The notes beneath the pieces are model-generated. The model saw only the letters and a program-made list of their open reading frames with translations, was not told the origin of the DNA and ran no database searches. Position numbers and translations under genes: made by a program. Below are positions 1 through 13,926 of a DNA stretch of 64,000 nt, piece by piece (the stretch's first letter is position 1; each line of letters starts with the position of its first letter). Origin of the DNA: Todiramphus chloris collaris (Eukaryota; Chordata; Aves; Coraciiformes; Alcedinidae). The stretch covers positions 6,745,577 through 6,809,576 of the forward strand of contig JANVCC010000076.1 in assembly GCA_025345505.1 (NCBI GenBank), given 5' to 3'.

Positions 1-3000
1 AGTGACTGACAGTGAGAAACACAAATGCACTCACTTAGCCCTAACACATAGTAAGCCATCATTTTCAATTGAACAAGTTTATGGCAAGTTCTGGAATATT
101 AGTCATGATATCATTTTCTGCACTTAGTATGTTTCATTCAAAATTGATGCATTTAAAAATTATTTATTCTGTAAAGTATCATAGAAAGGAGAATTAAATG
201 TGACTCCTAACTGGCAGGCTCCACCTCCTCAGTAAACGCTCTCTGTCAAACAGCAGAGCAGAATAGTTGTGGTTTGAAATGAACTAAATCTCTGGACAAT
301 ATGGTATTTTTAGGTATTAGAATACCTAAGCTTTTGTTTAATTAAAGGAAGTTATAACTTCAGTATGTGATGCAAATTCAGAGACCGTGTCAATAGTCCA
401 GTATAACCCAGCTCTGTAACTCTCACTGCAGCTGCTATAACTGGGAAATGTGTAGAAGCAGCCCAGGAGATCTTGTAAGGAGTCAGCCAGGAAGCCAATC
501 ATATACCCAGATGCTACACTGGAAATACAAATTTGAGAGCTTTCCATCTGGGATCTTGCATCTGCCAAATTTGTCACATAAGTGGTCACAGCAGTTAGGT
601 TCTGTGCTCCAGATGAGAGGGAAAGGCACCAAAGGGAGCTGTTTACCACCCTGCAATCAACAGGAAAATGCTGTGCCAACTGAAAGTGTAATCATATCTA
701 CTGCAATGTGCTAATGAGCTCTGAAAATGTTTAGTAGAATAAGAGAAGTCTCTGGAATATAAAGAATTCAAATACACTGCACAGAGACATCAAATTATAT
801 AGTAACATTTATGATTAAAAATCTTCATTAGCCATAAGCTGTCTATAAAAAACATCAAATCAAGCCAATAGTGAAACTATGCTGGGTTGCTTGGCTTGAT
901 TACATATCTGTGATTCTTTCTTCACAGGTCGCTCAACTATTAGTAAAAGCATTCTACTCTTCAAACTCTTGCCTGAGAGAGGCTAAATATAAGTTGGTTT
1001 ATTATAGCTAAATATTAGAAGGTTGGTTGGTCAGTAAAAAAACAAGCCTTTAATTAAACAACAACAAAAAACCCCTCAAAACCTCAAGCCCCAAAACAAA
1101 AAGTACAAAAGAGAGATGTTCCACATCCTTGATCATTATGGAGTAAGAAGTCTTAATGCTTCACTGAAAAATTTTCTCCTATGTGATTAACAATGCAACA
1201 AGTAAAACTGTCCTTTGTCCTGAGGTGGCGCTGAGCTATTTAAATCTTTGATAAAATGGGGCATTTTCATTCTCCACCTTTTCTCTAGGTCAGATTACAA
1301 ACTGAGCTGAGGCCTGTCTTGCAATGTGTCTATGCAGCACCTCATACAGTAAACTTGACTACTATCAAATCTACTATAAACAACAAAAAAAGCCTTAGAA
1401 ACAGTGAGCCCTATGGATACTATAAGCCAAAAGAATAGAGTGCAATCTCCAGAAGTGAGTAAACCCATTATGACCAAAAGCAGTAGACAATCTAGTGCAT
1501 TTCTAAACAACATAAATAGAAAATGCAAGTGATATATAAGTTTCATAGGGTGGATCTATTTGACAAAGGTGGTCAGTAAAATTATATTAATGGGCAAGTG
1601 AATTGGTTGAACTTGTATTGCAGATTTACAGGAGAGCAAAAACAACCCAAAAATCTTTTTCCTTAAAGATGTCCTAATTCTTTGTTAGTTTTCTTTAAGG
1701 AAGCGAAAGGTTATCTGCAGATATGGAGGTTCTCCTGAACTGACCCTAATAAACCATAAGGCACACTCTGATAACAGCTAATGCATGTTAATGAGGGAGC
1801 CATATGAATTCCATTTGTTATTCTTGATAATGTATAGCCTTGGGAAGACAGCAAATTGGGGAAGCTAGAGAGTGACAAATCATCCCACTCCTTCTGGCTG
1901 TTTGCTTCAGTAGTTCATTAATTTATATAGCAAATGTGGGAAATATCAATATATCATCAATATTAATGTAGTACCACTATGTTTATAAAATATTTATCTG
2001 GGACAGCTGGTAACGATGTGCTCTCTGTCACTGTCCTTTACGGCAGTCCTCTGAGCTTGAGAGAATTTTTCCTCAAATAACTATGTACTTGCCTTTTTTT
2101 TCCCTCCATGGATGGCTGTGCACGGCTTGCAGGTCTCACACAGGTACAGTGTATCTTTACAGAATAAAAATCCCCTGAAGAGTGAAGGGGTCACACACAC
2201 AAGTAGTACAACTGCCATGATTGCACGATTGTTCTCTGAACATGTGGAGGAAATTAAGTCTCTTCTGTTTTCCCAGATTAGAGACTACACCTGAATTCTA
2301 GGAACCTGACAGACCATATTTTGGCTAGTTTTCCAGACCGGATGGCACTGAAGTGCAACATGAGCTAGCCTGCATCCTTTAAAATCAGCCAGCTTGTTTC
2401 TTTTGACAGTTTATCCAAAGACTTCCTTATTTTCCAGCCTATTAAATAAATGAGGCTGAATTACAATATGTTCTAATGTTACCTCCTGAAGTTTCAGCTA
2501 ATGAAGCATGACAATAATACAAAGCAAGCTGCTTATTGTCTCACAGTGAATTACCTGTGGACTACCATGATTATTTCGCACAGGGATTTTCTTTAGAAAA
2601 ATATCAAGGAAGAGCTGAAGGGGATGTTAACGAACAAACCCAACAAAATCCAAGCATCTCGATATTATGCAATAGCTGATTGGTGAACAACAGGTCTGAC
2701 CACAATAGCTGTACATCTTCCTCTTGAATGCTGTGTCTGTTTCTTTTACACAGAACTCATTTTACTGCATTCCATGCATAAACTAGATGGTTTCAGAGTG
2801 GTTGAACATTTTTTTGGAAGATAGAACAATTCCACACTTCTTTTCTGAAAACAAACAGGAATTTTCCTCCTTCTCTTGAACCACAGAAGGCAATGCTGCT
2901 TTGAACTCCTCCTCTTCCACCACCCTTCAAAGCATGGGGAGCTGTATAATTAAAAGATTGACAGAAAGACAGATGGAACTGTTTGTTGTGTTTTGCAAAG

Positions 3001-5184
3001 AAGTAAATCAAGCAGTACTCATTTGCTGATTGCTAACAAATTTTTCAAGCACCAATAGGTAGCAACACATCCATTAGCTCAGAGAAATTCTTTGTAAGAG
3101 CCACAGACAACCCTGCAGCAGAAAATGAATAAAGTCTCACTCAGAAATGTTTTTAATGTAGTTATAAAGTGGTGCATAATAGCAGATACTATGACTTTGA
3201 GAAAACAAAGAGGCACTAAAAGACAAAAAAATATATTTTCAGCATATAGCATAAAGTAAAATAGTATGTAAACGAAGATTGTCATAAACATCTCAAAGTC
3301 AAAGGAAATGCATCTTGTGTGGCAGGATGGAGAGGTTTAAAAGGAGTGATGTGCTTGGTCTTGCAAAGCAAATGCATTCATAAGAAAACACCCAAAGTGC
3401 TAGAGAAGATTCTGCAGATGATAGAAGAACTATAATAGAACTGAAGTGGCACTACTCCAAAAAAATCTGCATCACCCTACATCAGAGATTCAGAGAGGAC
3501 CATTGTTTTGGAAGTTGTAGTTACAGAAGAAAAAAGGAAAAACAAGAGCAAATATGCTCAGTGGTGATTATGCATCAATGTGTTTTTGTTGGTTATTTTT
3601 CATATGATATTTCTTCCTCTGTGTAGGAGTTTATTTACTTTAGGATGTGAAGATAAAAGGAGAAAGCAGTATTTTCCCCACTTCAAAACCATGATTATTC
3701 TGGACAGATACTGAGACAGCATTCTGTGCTTGATGTGTTAGTTATAAGCAAATCCATAGTAAACATTTTGATAAAATTTATAGCATCTTTTGGGAGATGT
3801 TTTCTTAGATGGCTGTTTGATTTTAACTTGCTACCTTCAGATGTTTTGGTTGAAAATACAACATTGATGAGACTGAGATTCCAAGTTCGTCATAGATCTT
3901 CTTTTAATTAAAAAAAAAGAAATAAACCAAAACAAAAATTCCAAAGAAGAGTACAACCACAGGCTTTAAACTATTTGGAAGACCTGGAGTTACTAAACTG
4001 AAATAAAACAACAAGCTCAGAGTCCAATGAAATAAACAGCATAGAAATACTAAAATTAATACTACAAATTATTACAAACGAAATTTAATTTCTGATGGAA
4101 TAAACACCATGGTTACCTACAGAGAAAAGAATCTGGGGTGAAAGAGAGAGGGCTGGAAGTGAGAAGACAATGAGGAAGACCTGTAGCTAGTACAGCTGCC
4201 CAGACTAGCAATGTTGCAACACTGTTTAGGTAGAGCAACTGACTGAACAAAGGATTCAAATCTTAATAGAAAGCTTCAAGTAAAAAGAGCATTGGTATGT
4301 GCAAGTTTCACTTCTAGGACTGATTTCACTTGAATATCCAGTAAGGAGTATATGTCTCAAAATTTTATATCTGGTCATCTTTTTACAGTCAAATACAATG
4401 ACATAGAATATTAAAAACAGTTCTTGAAAGCTGATCCCCAATGGGACAAGGCTCAAGGTCTAAGTGAACTACACAGTTTTACATGTGACCCGTACAATCC
4501 CTAAAAAGCTGTAGAGAAAGAAATAGGGAACTTACTTTTTGAAGGTCTCCAATTATTTTGTCACGTAACTCATTCAACAAAGTGCTCTAACAGATTCAGG
4601 CAACAAATAAAACAAACCTTTGTGAAATGATCTTTTCAAGTTATTTTTAAACCCACTGTGTTTCATATTTCTGTTCATTTTAATTATTTCTCTAAAACTT
4701 TTCTATTTTAAGCCAGCGAAAGTTCTGTTAAAGATTCAGGTCCACATCCTAAAAAGCAATTCCATGTATAACAGAGACTGCTCCTGTCCATGACCCCTAT
4801 TTAAAAGCCTCTTTTAAATCCTTCAACTATGCCTTATGCAGAGAAGCTCAGAAAGGTACTCAGCTACTCCTTGTATTATATTCAGAAGAAATACATAGCT
4901 GAAGGAATAAAGAACAATAGTAGATAAAGATTTAAAGAGCAGAAGATAATGTTGATTTTATGATAACCTGAGACAATTGAATCACCTAGCCATTTGTACG
5001 GTTGTATATGGTCAGTATATATATTGCCTTACAAACCACTAGGCAAGCTGGGATCCAATGGTTTTACACTGGATAGTACTTCAGATCATGAGGATTATTT
5101 CTGCACTATCCTTCAGCAAACCATGCTCACCAGTTGTGAGTAGGAATGACATAAATCAGTCCTGCAAGAAGATATTAAACTAAT
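1..5184. other. Unique AT-rich non-coding DNA
   Basis: I see no gene or recognisable mobile element here. The interval is AT-rich with scattered A and T runs and a short A/C-rich patch near 1060-1110. The only open frame of note is on the minus strand at 338-679 (113 codons), and an overlapping plus-strand frame is also open at 448-714. Neither resembles a family I know, and open frames on both strands over the same bases are expected by chance. Intronic or intergenic status cannot be told from the sequence. Confidence 0.6.
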
Positions 5185-5420
5185 AGGAAAAGGAAGGAAT
5201 TCTTCACTCTGAGGATGGTGAGACACTTGGTTGCCCAGGGAGGTTCTGGATGCTCCATCACATGCACCATGGATGCTCCATGGTTGTGTTAAAGACCAGG
5301 TTGTATGGGGATTTGAGCAACCTGGTCTATTGGGAGGTGTCCCTTTCCCATTGCAGGGGAGTTGGAACTCAAAGACCTTTAAAGTCCTTTCCAACCCAAA
5401 CCATTCTATGACTCTATGAT
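5185..5420 (+). mobile_element. CR1 LINE, 5'-truncated 3' end
   Basis: This is the 3' untranslated end of a chicken-repeat-1 retrotransposon in plus orientation. The visible landmarks, in order, are the TTCTTCACTCTGAGG block near 5199, GGTGAGACAC, GTTGCCCAGGGAGGTT, AGCAACCTGGTCTA, GGAGGTGTCCCT, and the end TTCCAACCCAAACCATTCT followed by ATGACTCTATGA. The last part is the family's 8-bp terminal repeat. Severe 5' truncation is normal for CR1. A copy-specific oddity is a small internal duplication near 5246-5285, where GGATGCTCCAT occurs twice. Open frames here are shadows of the repeat. Confidence 0.95.
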
Positions 5421-8400
5421 AAAAATTAAATTGAACTAAGATATTTATCAAAATTAACAATTTGTATATTTTATTGCTATAGACCAACTTATAACCACAC
5501 ACTGATTAAATCTTTGACTAAACCTGTATATCATAAATATATCACATGGTTCTACAGTCCAAGTGGAGACATGGCCATCTTGTAATTTTTTGGTAAAATC
5601 ATTGGTTATAAAATGGTTCTTCTATAATAACAGATCATAAAAGTTCTTTTCAGTAAGTATTACTACATATATACTTATTTGTGAAATTCACTACAAGATA
5701 ATGCAAAGGAAAATAAATACAGCCTAAACAAGGACCATTAATTTTGGAATAAATATCTACATAATGTTGTTAGTGTTAGTTTATTAAAGTTCATTTATGC
5801 TTTTCTTCAGTGTTTAGAAGAAAAGTATTGTTATCTGTTCACAGTTCTGAGGGCCTAAAATATAGGTTCCTAAAATTAATATATTGAATTCACCTGATCA
5901 TTTCTGGTTTCCTTAATACAGAAATGGAAGACAAAACCAGATATGCTTTAGAATATGTCTAAATTTCTAAAAACCTGAATCCCAGACCAATCAGTTGATA
6001 AGGAAGTTAATTTCCAAATCAAGGGCCCTCATAGATAATCTGGCAGCCACCTTGCTGTTTGCACTGAGTATCAAGGTCAAGTACCTGCTGCTGTCTGCAA
6101 GTGTCCAAGTCTTAAAGTTTTACAGGCTAAACTGAACACCATTATTTTAGTCAGGAAACTTTTAACAAACCCATATAGATCATGTAACTTGTACTCTGAA
6201 TATGCAACATCTACTTAGAGTGGTGTTTTTGAAGACAAATTAGTTAATGATGTAAAGCAATGCAACTGCAGTAATAAACACCACAGAAATTCCATTTAAA
6301 TAATTATTCATTTTGTATTCAGAACAAGTTTTCAACAGCATCAGATGTAGCCTCAGGCCTCATTTACATTGAACAACTACCCATTATATGATTTTCTCTC
6401 AGTGTTCATTTAGTAAACAGTGACAACCAAAGCCCTTTGAAGAATGTTATGTAGATGGTAACAAAGCTGTCGTACTGAACACTGAATATAGGTGATATTG
6501 ATTCTAACATTTCCTTACTGACAATACATCATGGATAAACTGAGTTTCTTGTAAACCCTTGCCATGGATCTAGTTTCCATCTCAAGAGCATAATTCCTTT
6601 AAAAGCTTTGTTTTATGGAGCCTTGTTTTATCCAGGTCTGCTGAGTAGATAGTCAACAGCCTCTATTCAACCAGTTCTTCAGAGGTGGGAACAACAGCTA
6701 CATGCTACAGGTTTTTTTTTCTGAGAGCCTGGAAGAATAGTACAGGGTTGTCAACGGAAACAGAGAACTTGGACATGCCTTTGGCAATATACATTGTCTT
6801 GATCAAGACCAGTGTCCCTCATCTGGGTAGCTCTGCACCATGCTTTTACATAATGGCAATCCTTAAGAGCAAAACAAACGGATTCTGGAAACCACAAGAA
6901 TTAAAATGAGTAGTCACACATATTACACAGAAGGAAAAGGTTGGATATTGATCTCCAAACTTATGGCAATGAAATGATTCAGTGAATGGTATTCATAACT
7001 TGTATGTTGGTTCATAGATGATGAAGAATATTAACTTTCATTAAATTCTCTCTGACATTTTATATTTCATTTCAATTATTTTATTTGAAAGTCATTATCT
7101 GTGACCAGGGTTTTAAAACTCTTCTTAAGAATATATCTACCACACAAGCCAGCACAGAAATGGAAATTATTTTCAGTGCTTTTAATTGTACTTTTTCCAA
7201 TTTCAGTATATCAGTTTTCATTGCAGTTTAAAGTGTTTAGTCAAAGGTAAAATAGTGCAAGTGAGAAGTTTCTGCAGAGGTCAGTTACTGGGTAATTTTA
7301 AAAACCCCTAAATTTATTAACAGTAAATTATATAATACATAATTTTAAAAACATACTGTGGGTTATTTTGGTTTTTTTCTTTGAGTATGTTTTGTTTACT
7401 TTTGCTGTGTCACAGGCAGACAGATAAAAAAACAATCATTGCAAACCATTGGTCTCTCCTTTGCAACTACTTTTAACAGTACTTTCTGAGTCCTACCATA
7501 GTCTGAAGCACTGTGCATATGAAAAAAAGCATTTTGTGCACAAAATTATGCTAACCACAATCTTGCTCTTTACAAGTAAAAGCAGTTTATTATTATTAGC
7601 TGTGTTAACTGGGCACATGATAGACAATGGAAAAGGACGCTTGGAAAATCATGTTGTATTAATTCAGTGGAGATAACTGTTTTAAAGAGTTCTTTTCAGC
7701 GTGAAGGAGAGCTGGGGAAAGGGAGCTGTCTACCACAGGCTGCAGGGGTAGATAAGAGGAGAAAGAAGATTCTTTTTACAGTAATGGTATACGAGCAGTG
7801 TCATTAAGTACTAATAAGATGTTCTAGGAAATGTCCATCACTAGAATTTTTAAAGATTATGCTAAACAAAAGTTTGTCCTTAATAGTGTCAGTAAAGTTG
7901 GTCCAGTCTGGGGGATAGATCCTGCAGATCTACTTCCCAGCCCTTCAGGAAAAAAAAAAAAAAAATTAAAAAAAAATCAATGGAAGGTCTAACTAATCCT
8001 GTCTTTTCCCTCATTCATATAAACTGCTTCATATAACCCTCTTGTGACAAGACCTTTTCCTTTCATTCATCAGTACTACACCAATAAAACAGCAAATGTC
8101 AAAGACAGAGTGCTCAGCCAACTAAAAGAACTGTGGCATTCAGAAAATAAATTGCTATTTAACAGCTCTACATTACTACTTATAAATAAATACTACTGTT
8201 TTCATGAAAGATAAGTGCACACTGAATCAGGAACTGCCCTTATCTAATCAAGACCATATTTCAACCAAAAGTTTTTCAAGCAATAAAAAAGATGTCTTTT
8301 CTCCAGCCAAGATAGTTGAAGTAGGCAGCTCAGAAGAAGAAGAAAAAAACATCAGTGCAATTTAACTAACAATAATATTCCCAGTTTTATGTTATACAGG

Positions 8401-8897
8401 TAGCTAACTATCAGAGTGACAATATATATTATACATATATATATATTTAAGTGTATGTACTCCATATAGGCATTTATTTAATATTACTACTAGGTGAAAA
8501 GACAAGAAAAGAAAAAAATTTCTTTTATCCTTCAAAGAAGATTATCTGGATTCATGTTCAGGAATTACAGACTTATGAGAATGTACCTTAGTTAGTAACT
8601 GCAAATAATACTTACATTGAATCAGAATTTCAATACTCAGTAAAGTCTTGGAATTTTCTGTTTCACTGGAAGTACTTTGCATGTTTATTGAATTTTTTTG
8701 TTGTTTATTCTGTCTCACAGAAAAAATGCAAACATTTTCTAAATGTCTGTTCACAAGTCTTACAGAATTAGAAGCTAAGATCCTGGAGAATCTATCTGGG
8801 AAATAAAAACTAGCTCTTTTCCCTTACAAAAACACTGCTCAATCTGCTGTACATACATTGGATGGTAAAGCAATATGGTTATACCGCCCTTCACCTA
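5421..8897. other. Unique AT-rich non-coding DNA
   Basis: No gene is visible. The interval includes a poly(A)-like run at 7950-7976 (16 A, TT, 9 A) and an alternating TA tract at about 8422-8450. I see no CR1, LTR or RNA gene. Confidence 0.6.
7950..7976. repeat. Poly(A) tract
   Basis: A run of 16 A, two T and 9 A. It could be the worn tail of an old retrocopy, but the preceding bases match nothing I recognise and no target-site duplication is evident, so it is called only as low-complexity sequence. Confidence 0.8.
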
Positions 8898-8938
8898 CAA
8901 GGTCCTTCCAACCCAAACCATTCTATGACTCTAAGATT
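8898..8938 (+). mobile_element. Extremely short CR1 3' terminus
   Basis: Only about 40 bases of CR1 remain: AAGGTCCTTCCAACCCAAAC followed by CATTCTATGACTCTAAGA. This matches the last bases of the copies at 5420 and 61530. Orientation is plus. Such a stub fits an insertion that aborted almost at once, since CR1 reverse transcription starts at the 3' end. A deletion from the 5' side would look the same. Confidence 0.85.
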
Positions 8939-11900
8939 TATATAGACATAATGACAGGCACAGCAAGCAGGCACTAAGAACACCATCTCTGACATGCCTT
9001 CCATATCCAGAATAGCTGTGGACAACAGAAAATATTAGAATGGGATCTATCATACAGTCCTATTTTTAATGCTGGTTTTTAGCAGTGGCCAAATTCTCCA
9101 TTGTTCTGCAGTAGCTGGACTTTTCAATGCAGTGACTGAAGCGTGAGCAAAGTAAAATCTGAAGAGAGGAAGAATAACATGTGCCTTCTTCAGCATTGTT
9201 CTCAGGTTTAGGAGGACAACATTGTCCAGAAAAGAAGTACCCTTGAGTACACCATGGCTCAGGCTTTCTAAATTGAAATTTCAGTCTTTTCTGTTGTTTG
9301 TAAAGTCTTCCTTTCATCAGTAGGAGCTTCCTGCTTGAGTCATTTGCTTAGTTATACCTGTGAATAGAGAAGTAGTACTCAGTTACCACTCAGGTTAATA
9401 CATTTTTACAGGTTTCTTGGTAAGGGCTCTAAAAATTTTACAAAAAATATCAGAACCCAAAATTTGTCTTATCTTATTGCCAGTCCCAGATTACATATAA
9501 TCCTTTTACTAATCAGGCAAACAGAAAGGTTGTACAACAGTACAATATACCTAATTCTTTTTTTTCTAACTAATTTTTTTAATTTTTTTTTTTTAATCAT
9601 TGCTTTAAAATTATTTAAATGATTGCTTGATGTAGCAATCAGGTAGATGTCTAATTTTCTCCATGTGTCAGAAGGAGTCTGAACTTACATTAGGGTGTTT
9701 TCTCTAGAAAGAAATACAGTATTATCTGCTGGAAATAACTGTGTTCCTACTTTTAAGCAGCAAGTTTCTTCAGAATTTCACATCTAATTAATAGAAGTAC
9801 TTGCATCCACAGCATGAGCATATTTTGTTTGACACTGACCAGGATTTTTTTTGGAATAGAGCAAGACTGTTGTCATTAATAGAGCGATTATGGAATTTCC
9901 CAAAGTACAGGAATTAAAAGGAATTGTCAGAGAAGACATCTGAGGAATTTTTATCTCTGGGAATTTCAGGAAGAACTCTGTCTTCAAACAAAAATCTTTC
10001 ATCATTGTCAGTATCAGACCAGTTTGTACTGGATTTCTGCTCAGCCACATGGACTGGTAGAAGGCCAGAAATCATATTCCACTTTTTTTTTTTTTTTTTT
10101 TGCTGCGAAGTGGCCAAGCACAATCTCACAACTTTTGTCACTTAAATACAAAAGCTGTTTGGTTTTGGAATGTGTGCAGTCTCAAATCTCCTTTCTAATA
10201 CCAGATACACACATGACTATAAGCCAGCACTTTTGCACAATTCTCATCAATTCATTTCAGCTAAAACATTACTAAGAGATTACATTAACAAAACCTTATA
10301 CACTAATGAGAAATATGGCACCAAAACTTTAAAAGCCTAACTAAATATTTAAATCCAATGTTCTTAAGAATGGAGGTATGTTTGGGTGTATTTGGAGTTT
10401 GGTTCCTACATAGCAGTGAATTCTAATATGGAATCAATCTCTGCAGGATTCTGTAACAAAAAAAAAGCTTCTTCCATATTTGAAAGTAGTGTCAGCAGTG
10501 AGATTATGAATATTCACTATATGGGAATTTGAGGACATTTTCAGTGGGATCTGTTTCAGTGATCCTTAGATGTATAAGCAGCTCACTTTTTGACTGAATT
10601 TCAAATATTACAGATTAAATTTCATCACAATCAACTGTCACTTTCTTGAAGGGCCTTTTTGAAGACTGGCATTGCTTCCTGTTTTGTAAAATACTTCTCA
10701 AATTTGTTAGTTACACATTCAGAAATAAGCATGTCTCTACAAATTGTTTGTATCTGATTTCAATGGTAGCATTGCTGCCCAGCAAAGCTTGTGATTTTGG
10801 TGGGGGAAAAAGCGAAGTCTTTTCAGCATCTAATAATGAGAATAGAAGCTACATAACATTTATACTCAGGATTCATAATGCACCATCATAGCTTGTTGCT
10901 TAATCCTAACATCCAGAAAGAAAATATAATAACAATGAAGCTAAAGACCTAAATACATGTAAAGCAGCATAACCCTATGGTGAGAAGAATTGGTTTAATT
11001 TGGGATTTGGAGAGGGATTTCAAGTTTTCTGTAATTAGCTGTTTATTGTGGGGACTCATATTCCTGATATGAACAGGCTGCTAGCACATTCAAGGGAAGA
11101 ACAAAACAAAGCCAAACTGTAAATTGAAGCAGCAGTGCTAACAATTCTGCTGCAGTCATTATATGCTGCCTTCAGCTACCATGCAATATTGTCCACAGAA
11201 TGCTCCTTAGGAATGCACACAAAAGAATAATAAGAATCCAGTCTTTATCAAGATATACAATCCTGGTATCCAATACAGACTTTCAGCTGAAGGACTATTT
11301 CATCAATGCCAAACAATAGAACAGCAGTTGCTTTCTTCAAGAGGGAGGCACACAGGGGACAGTCATAGGTAGGTCTAATAGTCTAGTGCACCTAATGAGA
11401 AAGTAACAAGAAAGAAGTGTGCTCAGCTGAGCTTAACCAGCCACTATGTACAACTGCCTTTAGAGAAACTCTGGCTGCAGTATGTGACAGTTACCTGTTT
11501 AGATTCACATATCTGCCATGTGCATTTTGATGACACCTCTTTTTCAACACCATCTTTTCCAATCTTGCTGCTGTCATGTAGCAGATACTCTTCATAGAAT
11601 GCTTTTTCATTAGTTGAACTAAAAACTCTGCAGCCACTAGATTATTTCTCTTTATCAGTCAACAGCTGTTAGATTATTTTTTTTTAAATAATTTTCATGA
11701 GGTTTGTGAAAGTGTGGCAGATAATTACTTATAATTTCACATCAATTTACTAGTTACAGCCCAGCAGTATGGCCCTTGTCATAAATGTGCCAGGACTGGC
11801 TTTTAATGGCCGCAACTCAGCTGGCTGTTGCTGGAACCAATTCATGCCCAATATGGTTTCCAGATTTCCTTACCTGTATGGGTTCTGAAAGAAAATAATT

Positions 11901-13920
11901 TAAAAGAGAAGAATTAAATAAGTTTTTTAAATGGGCTTAACAAGGAAGTTTTTAATATTCTTTCCTTTACCCACCCTAGAAATGGACTAAGCATAGCACA
12001 CTTGCAATAGGTAGGTCTTGAAAAGCTTTTTCTTTTTCCCACCTTTCAAAAGCCTGGAAGATTTTTGCTGGTTTTGAGATTGTTCTTCCATGAGAATCTT
12101 TTGGAACTTCTGCTTGCACCTTTTGCTAAGTAGTAGCAGAGGCTTTTTCTCCAGCATCAAAAGGTGAAATCTTCCTATTTCTGGTAACTAATTTTAAGAT
12201 TTTATTTTAATGTAGAATATTAAAGTAATATATAACCCAATATATCACTACTGTTTCTGAAGTATCTCTGTAAATGCACACATGCATTTTACTGTAATGC
12301 ATTAGAATAGCAAAATGTATATGTTTAGAACAAATAATGTTGTCTTCAGATGGCTTTTCTTGTCCTTGTGCAGGTGAGCACAAGTATGTTTTTCAGATCT
12401 GAGTTCTAGTTTCCTAGAAGTATTTGGATCTGATCCAAGCAAATGTTTGTAATGGTTAGCAAAAGGCTTTAAGTGCATAGTGAAGAAGGCCCCAGCTTAT
12501 ATTTTGCTCTGTCATCACACCAAATATTAAATGCATTTATTCCCTTTAAAACTGCACCAAATTCTAACTAACGAGGGAAAAGGAAGGGAAATAAATACTA
12601 TAACATTAGAAAGGTTGATTCATGTATAGCACACGCAAAATCAAAGAAGCTGCTTTGAGAAAGTCAATCTTTTTTACCTTAAGCTATGGGAAAAAAAAAA
12701 TAAATCTGCAGATACCTCACACTAGTGTGCTGAAGAAGAACATAGATAACATGCCCTACCTTCTGCGTTTGAAAAATAATCAGTTCTGGTTAGTAGTAAA
12801 GCAACTTCAGTGAGCTCTGGCCTGTAAATCAATAGGTTGAATTCTCCTGTCCCCTTCCAAATTCCATTTCCAATTCTACAGTAGGGATTAGTGTAGATTT
12901 AGCCATGATAGACAGATAAAACCAGCAGTATGTGCAGACTTACTATTTAATAGACTGGATCTAAGGTATCAGTGGTTCCTGAAATGGACTGTCAGTTGAT
13001 GTAGATGGGGAAAAGAGGAGCAATCTCCTGATGTCCCTTAAAACAATAATGCCCTTATTCTCTCAGGTACCTAAATCAGAAGATTTCATGCCCTAATATG
13101 CACTTCATATGCTAAAAGACTTAGTAATAGCTGATTGCAAGAGTAGTGCATGTGAAGAACACTCTCACATTTAAAACCCTGAATTTTTTTCCTGTTACTG
13201 TAAACATTCTAATACACATTTTCTTTTGAGTTTGGGGAATGAATTCTATTAAGAGATTAATGACCACTGTTGTAAGTGTAGGTACTTACTGTTTCCTACT
13301 GTAACATGGCTTAGAAAAGCCCAGAACTCTGTCAGTCAAAGCTGAAAACACAGCAACAAGTGACCAAACACTCAGGGAATGATGATATAATGTTTAGATC
13401 ATGAACATTGCTTGGACTTAAATTTGCTTACATAGTACTCCGAATTCCTTTATATTCAGCAGTACAAAGAGCCTTATAAATTATAGTTCTGTGGATTGCA
13501 GATTTCTGTACTAAAATATTTTCTTTTCTGAGTCAGTATGGCTTCATTTTAGGACAATATGCCCATAAAGAATTATACTCTGCCTGTTACACATTTTTGT
13601 CAGAAGAGTTTAGACAAATGACTGCAATTTGTCCTTTTGGGGTGTGAGATGCCTTTTATAGCATCTTTGAGTATATCACAGAATAATCAGGGAGAGTCTC
13701 TGAGAGTTAATCAGCATTGGAGAAAAATGGAAAACAGGAAGAAATTCAGAACTGACAAATGACTCTGAATGACTTTTGGGACCTCAGAGGACTGACTGGA
13801 CTTTTCATATGTAATTAAAATCTTTGCACTTCTATCCTTTTCATATACATCACATTAGATCTCTGCTAAATGCCACCTGTATTTAGCACTACTTGTTAGC
13901 TACAGGCTCTGTCTTTACTC
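8939..13920. other. Unique AT-rich non-coding DNA
   Basis: No gene is visible. A 19-base T run lies at 10083-10101. The stretch at about 11755-11870 is richer in sequence complexity than its surroundings, with no simple repeat, and is a candidate conserved non-coding element. That is a guess from composition only. Short open frames across 9784-10275 overlap in several frames around the T run and look like chance. Confidence 0.55.
10083..10101. repeat. Poly(T) run, 19 bases
   Basis: An uninterrupted homopolymer, flanked by CCAC and GCTGCG. It is likely length-polymorphic and error-prone in assembly. Confidence 0.9.
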
Positions 13921-13926
13921 ACTATC

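Noticed and set aside
7940-7978. Poly(A) tract as the tail of a processed pseudogene
   Set aside because: No coding or known RNA sequence precedes it and no flanking target duplication was seen.
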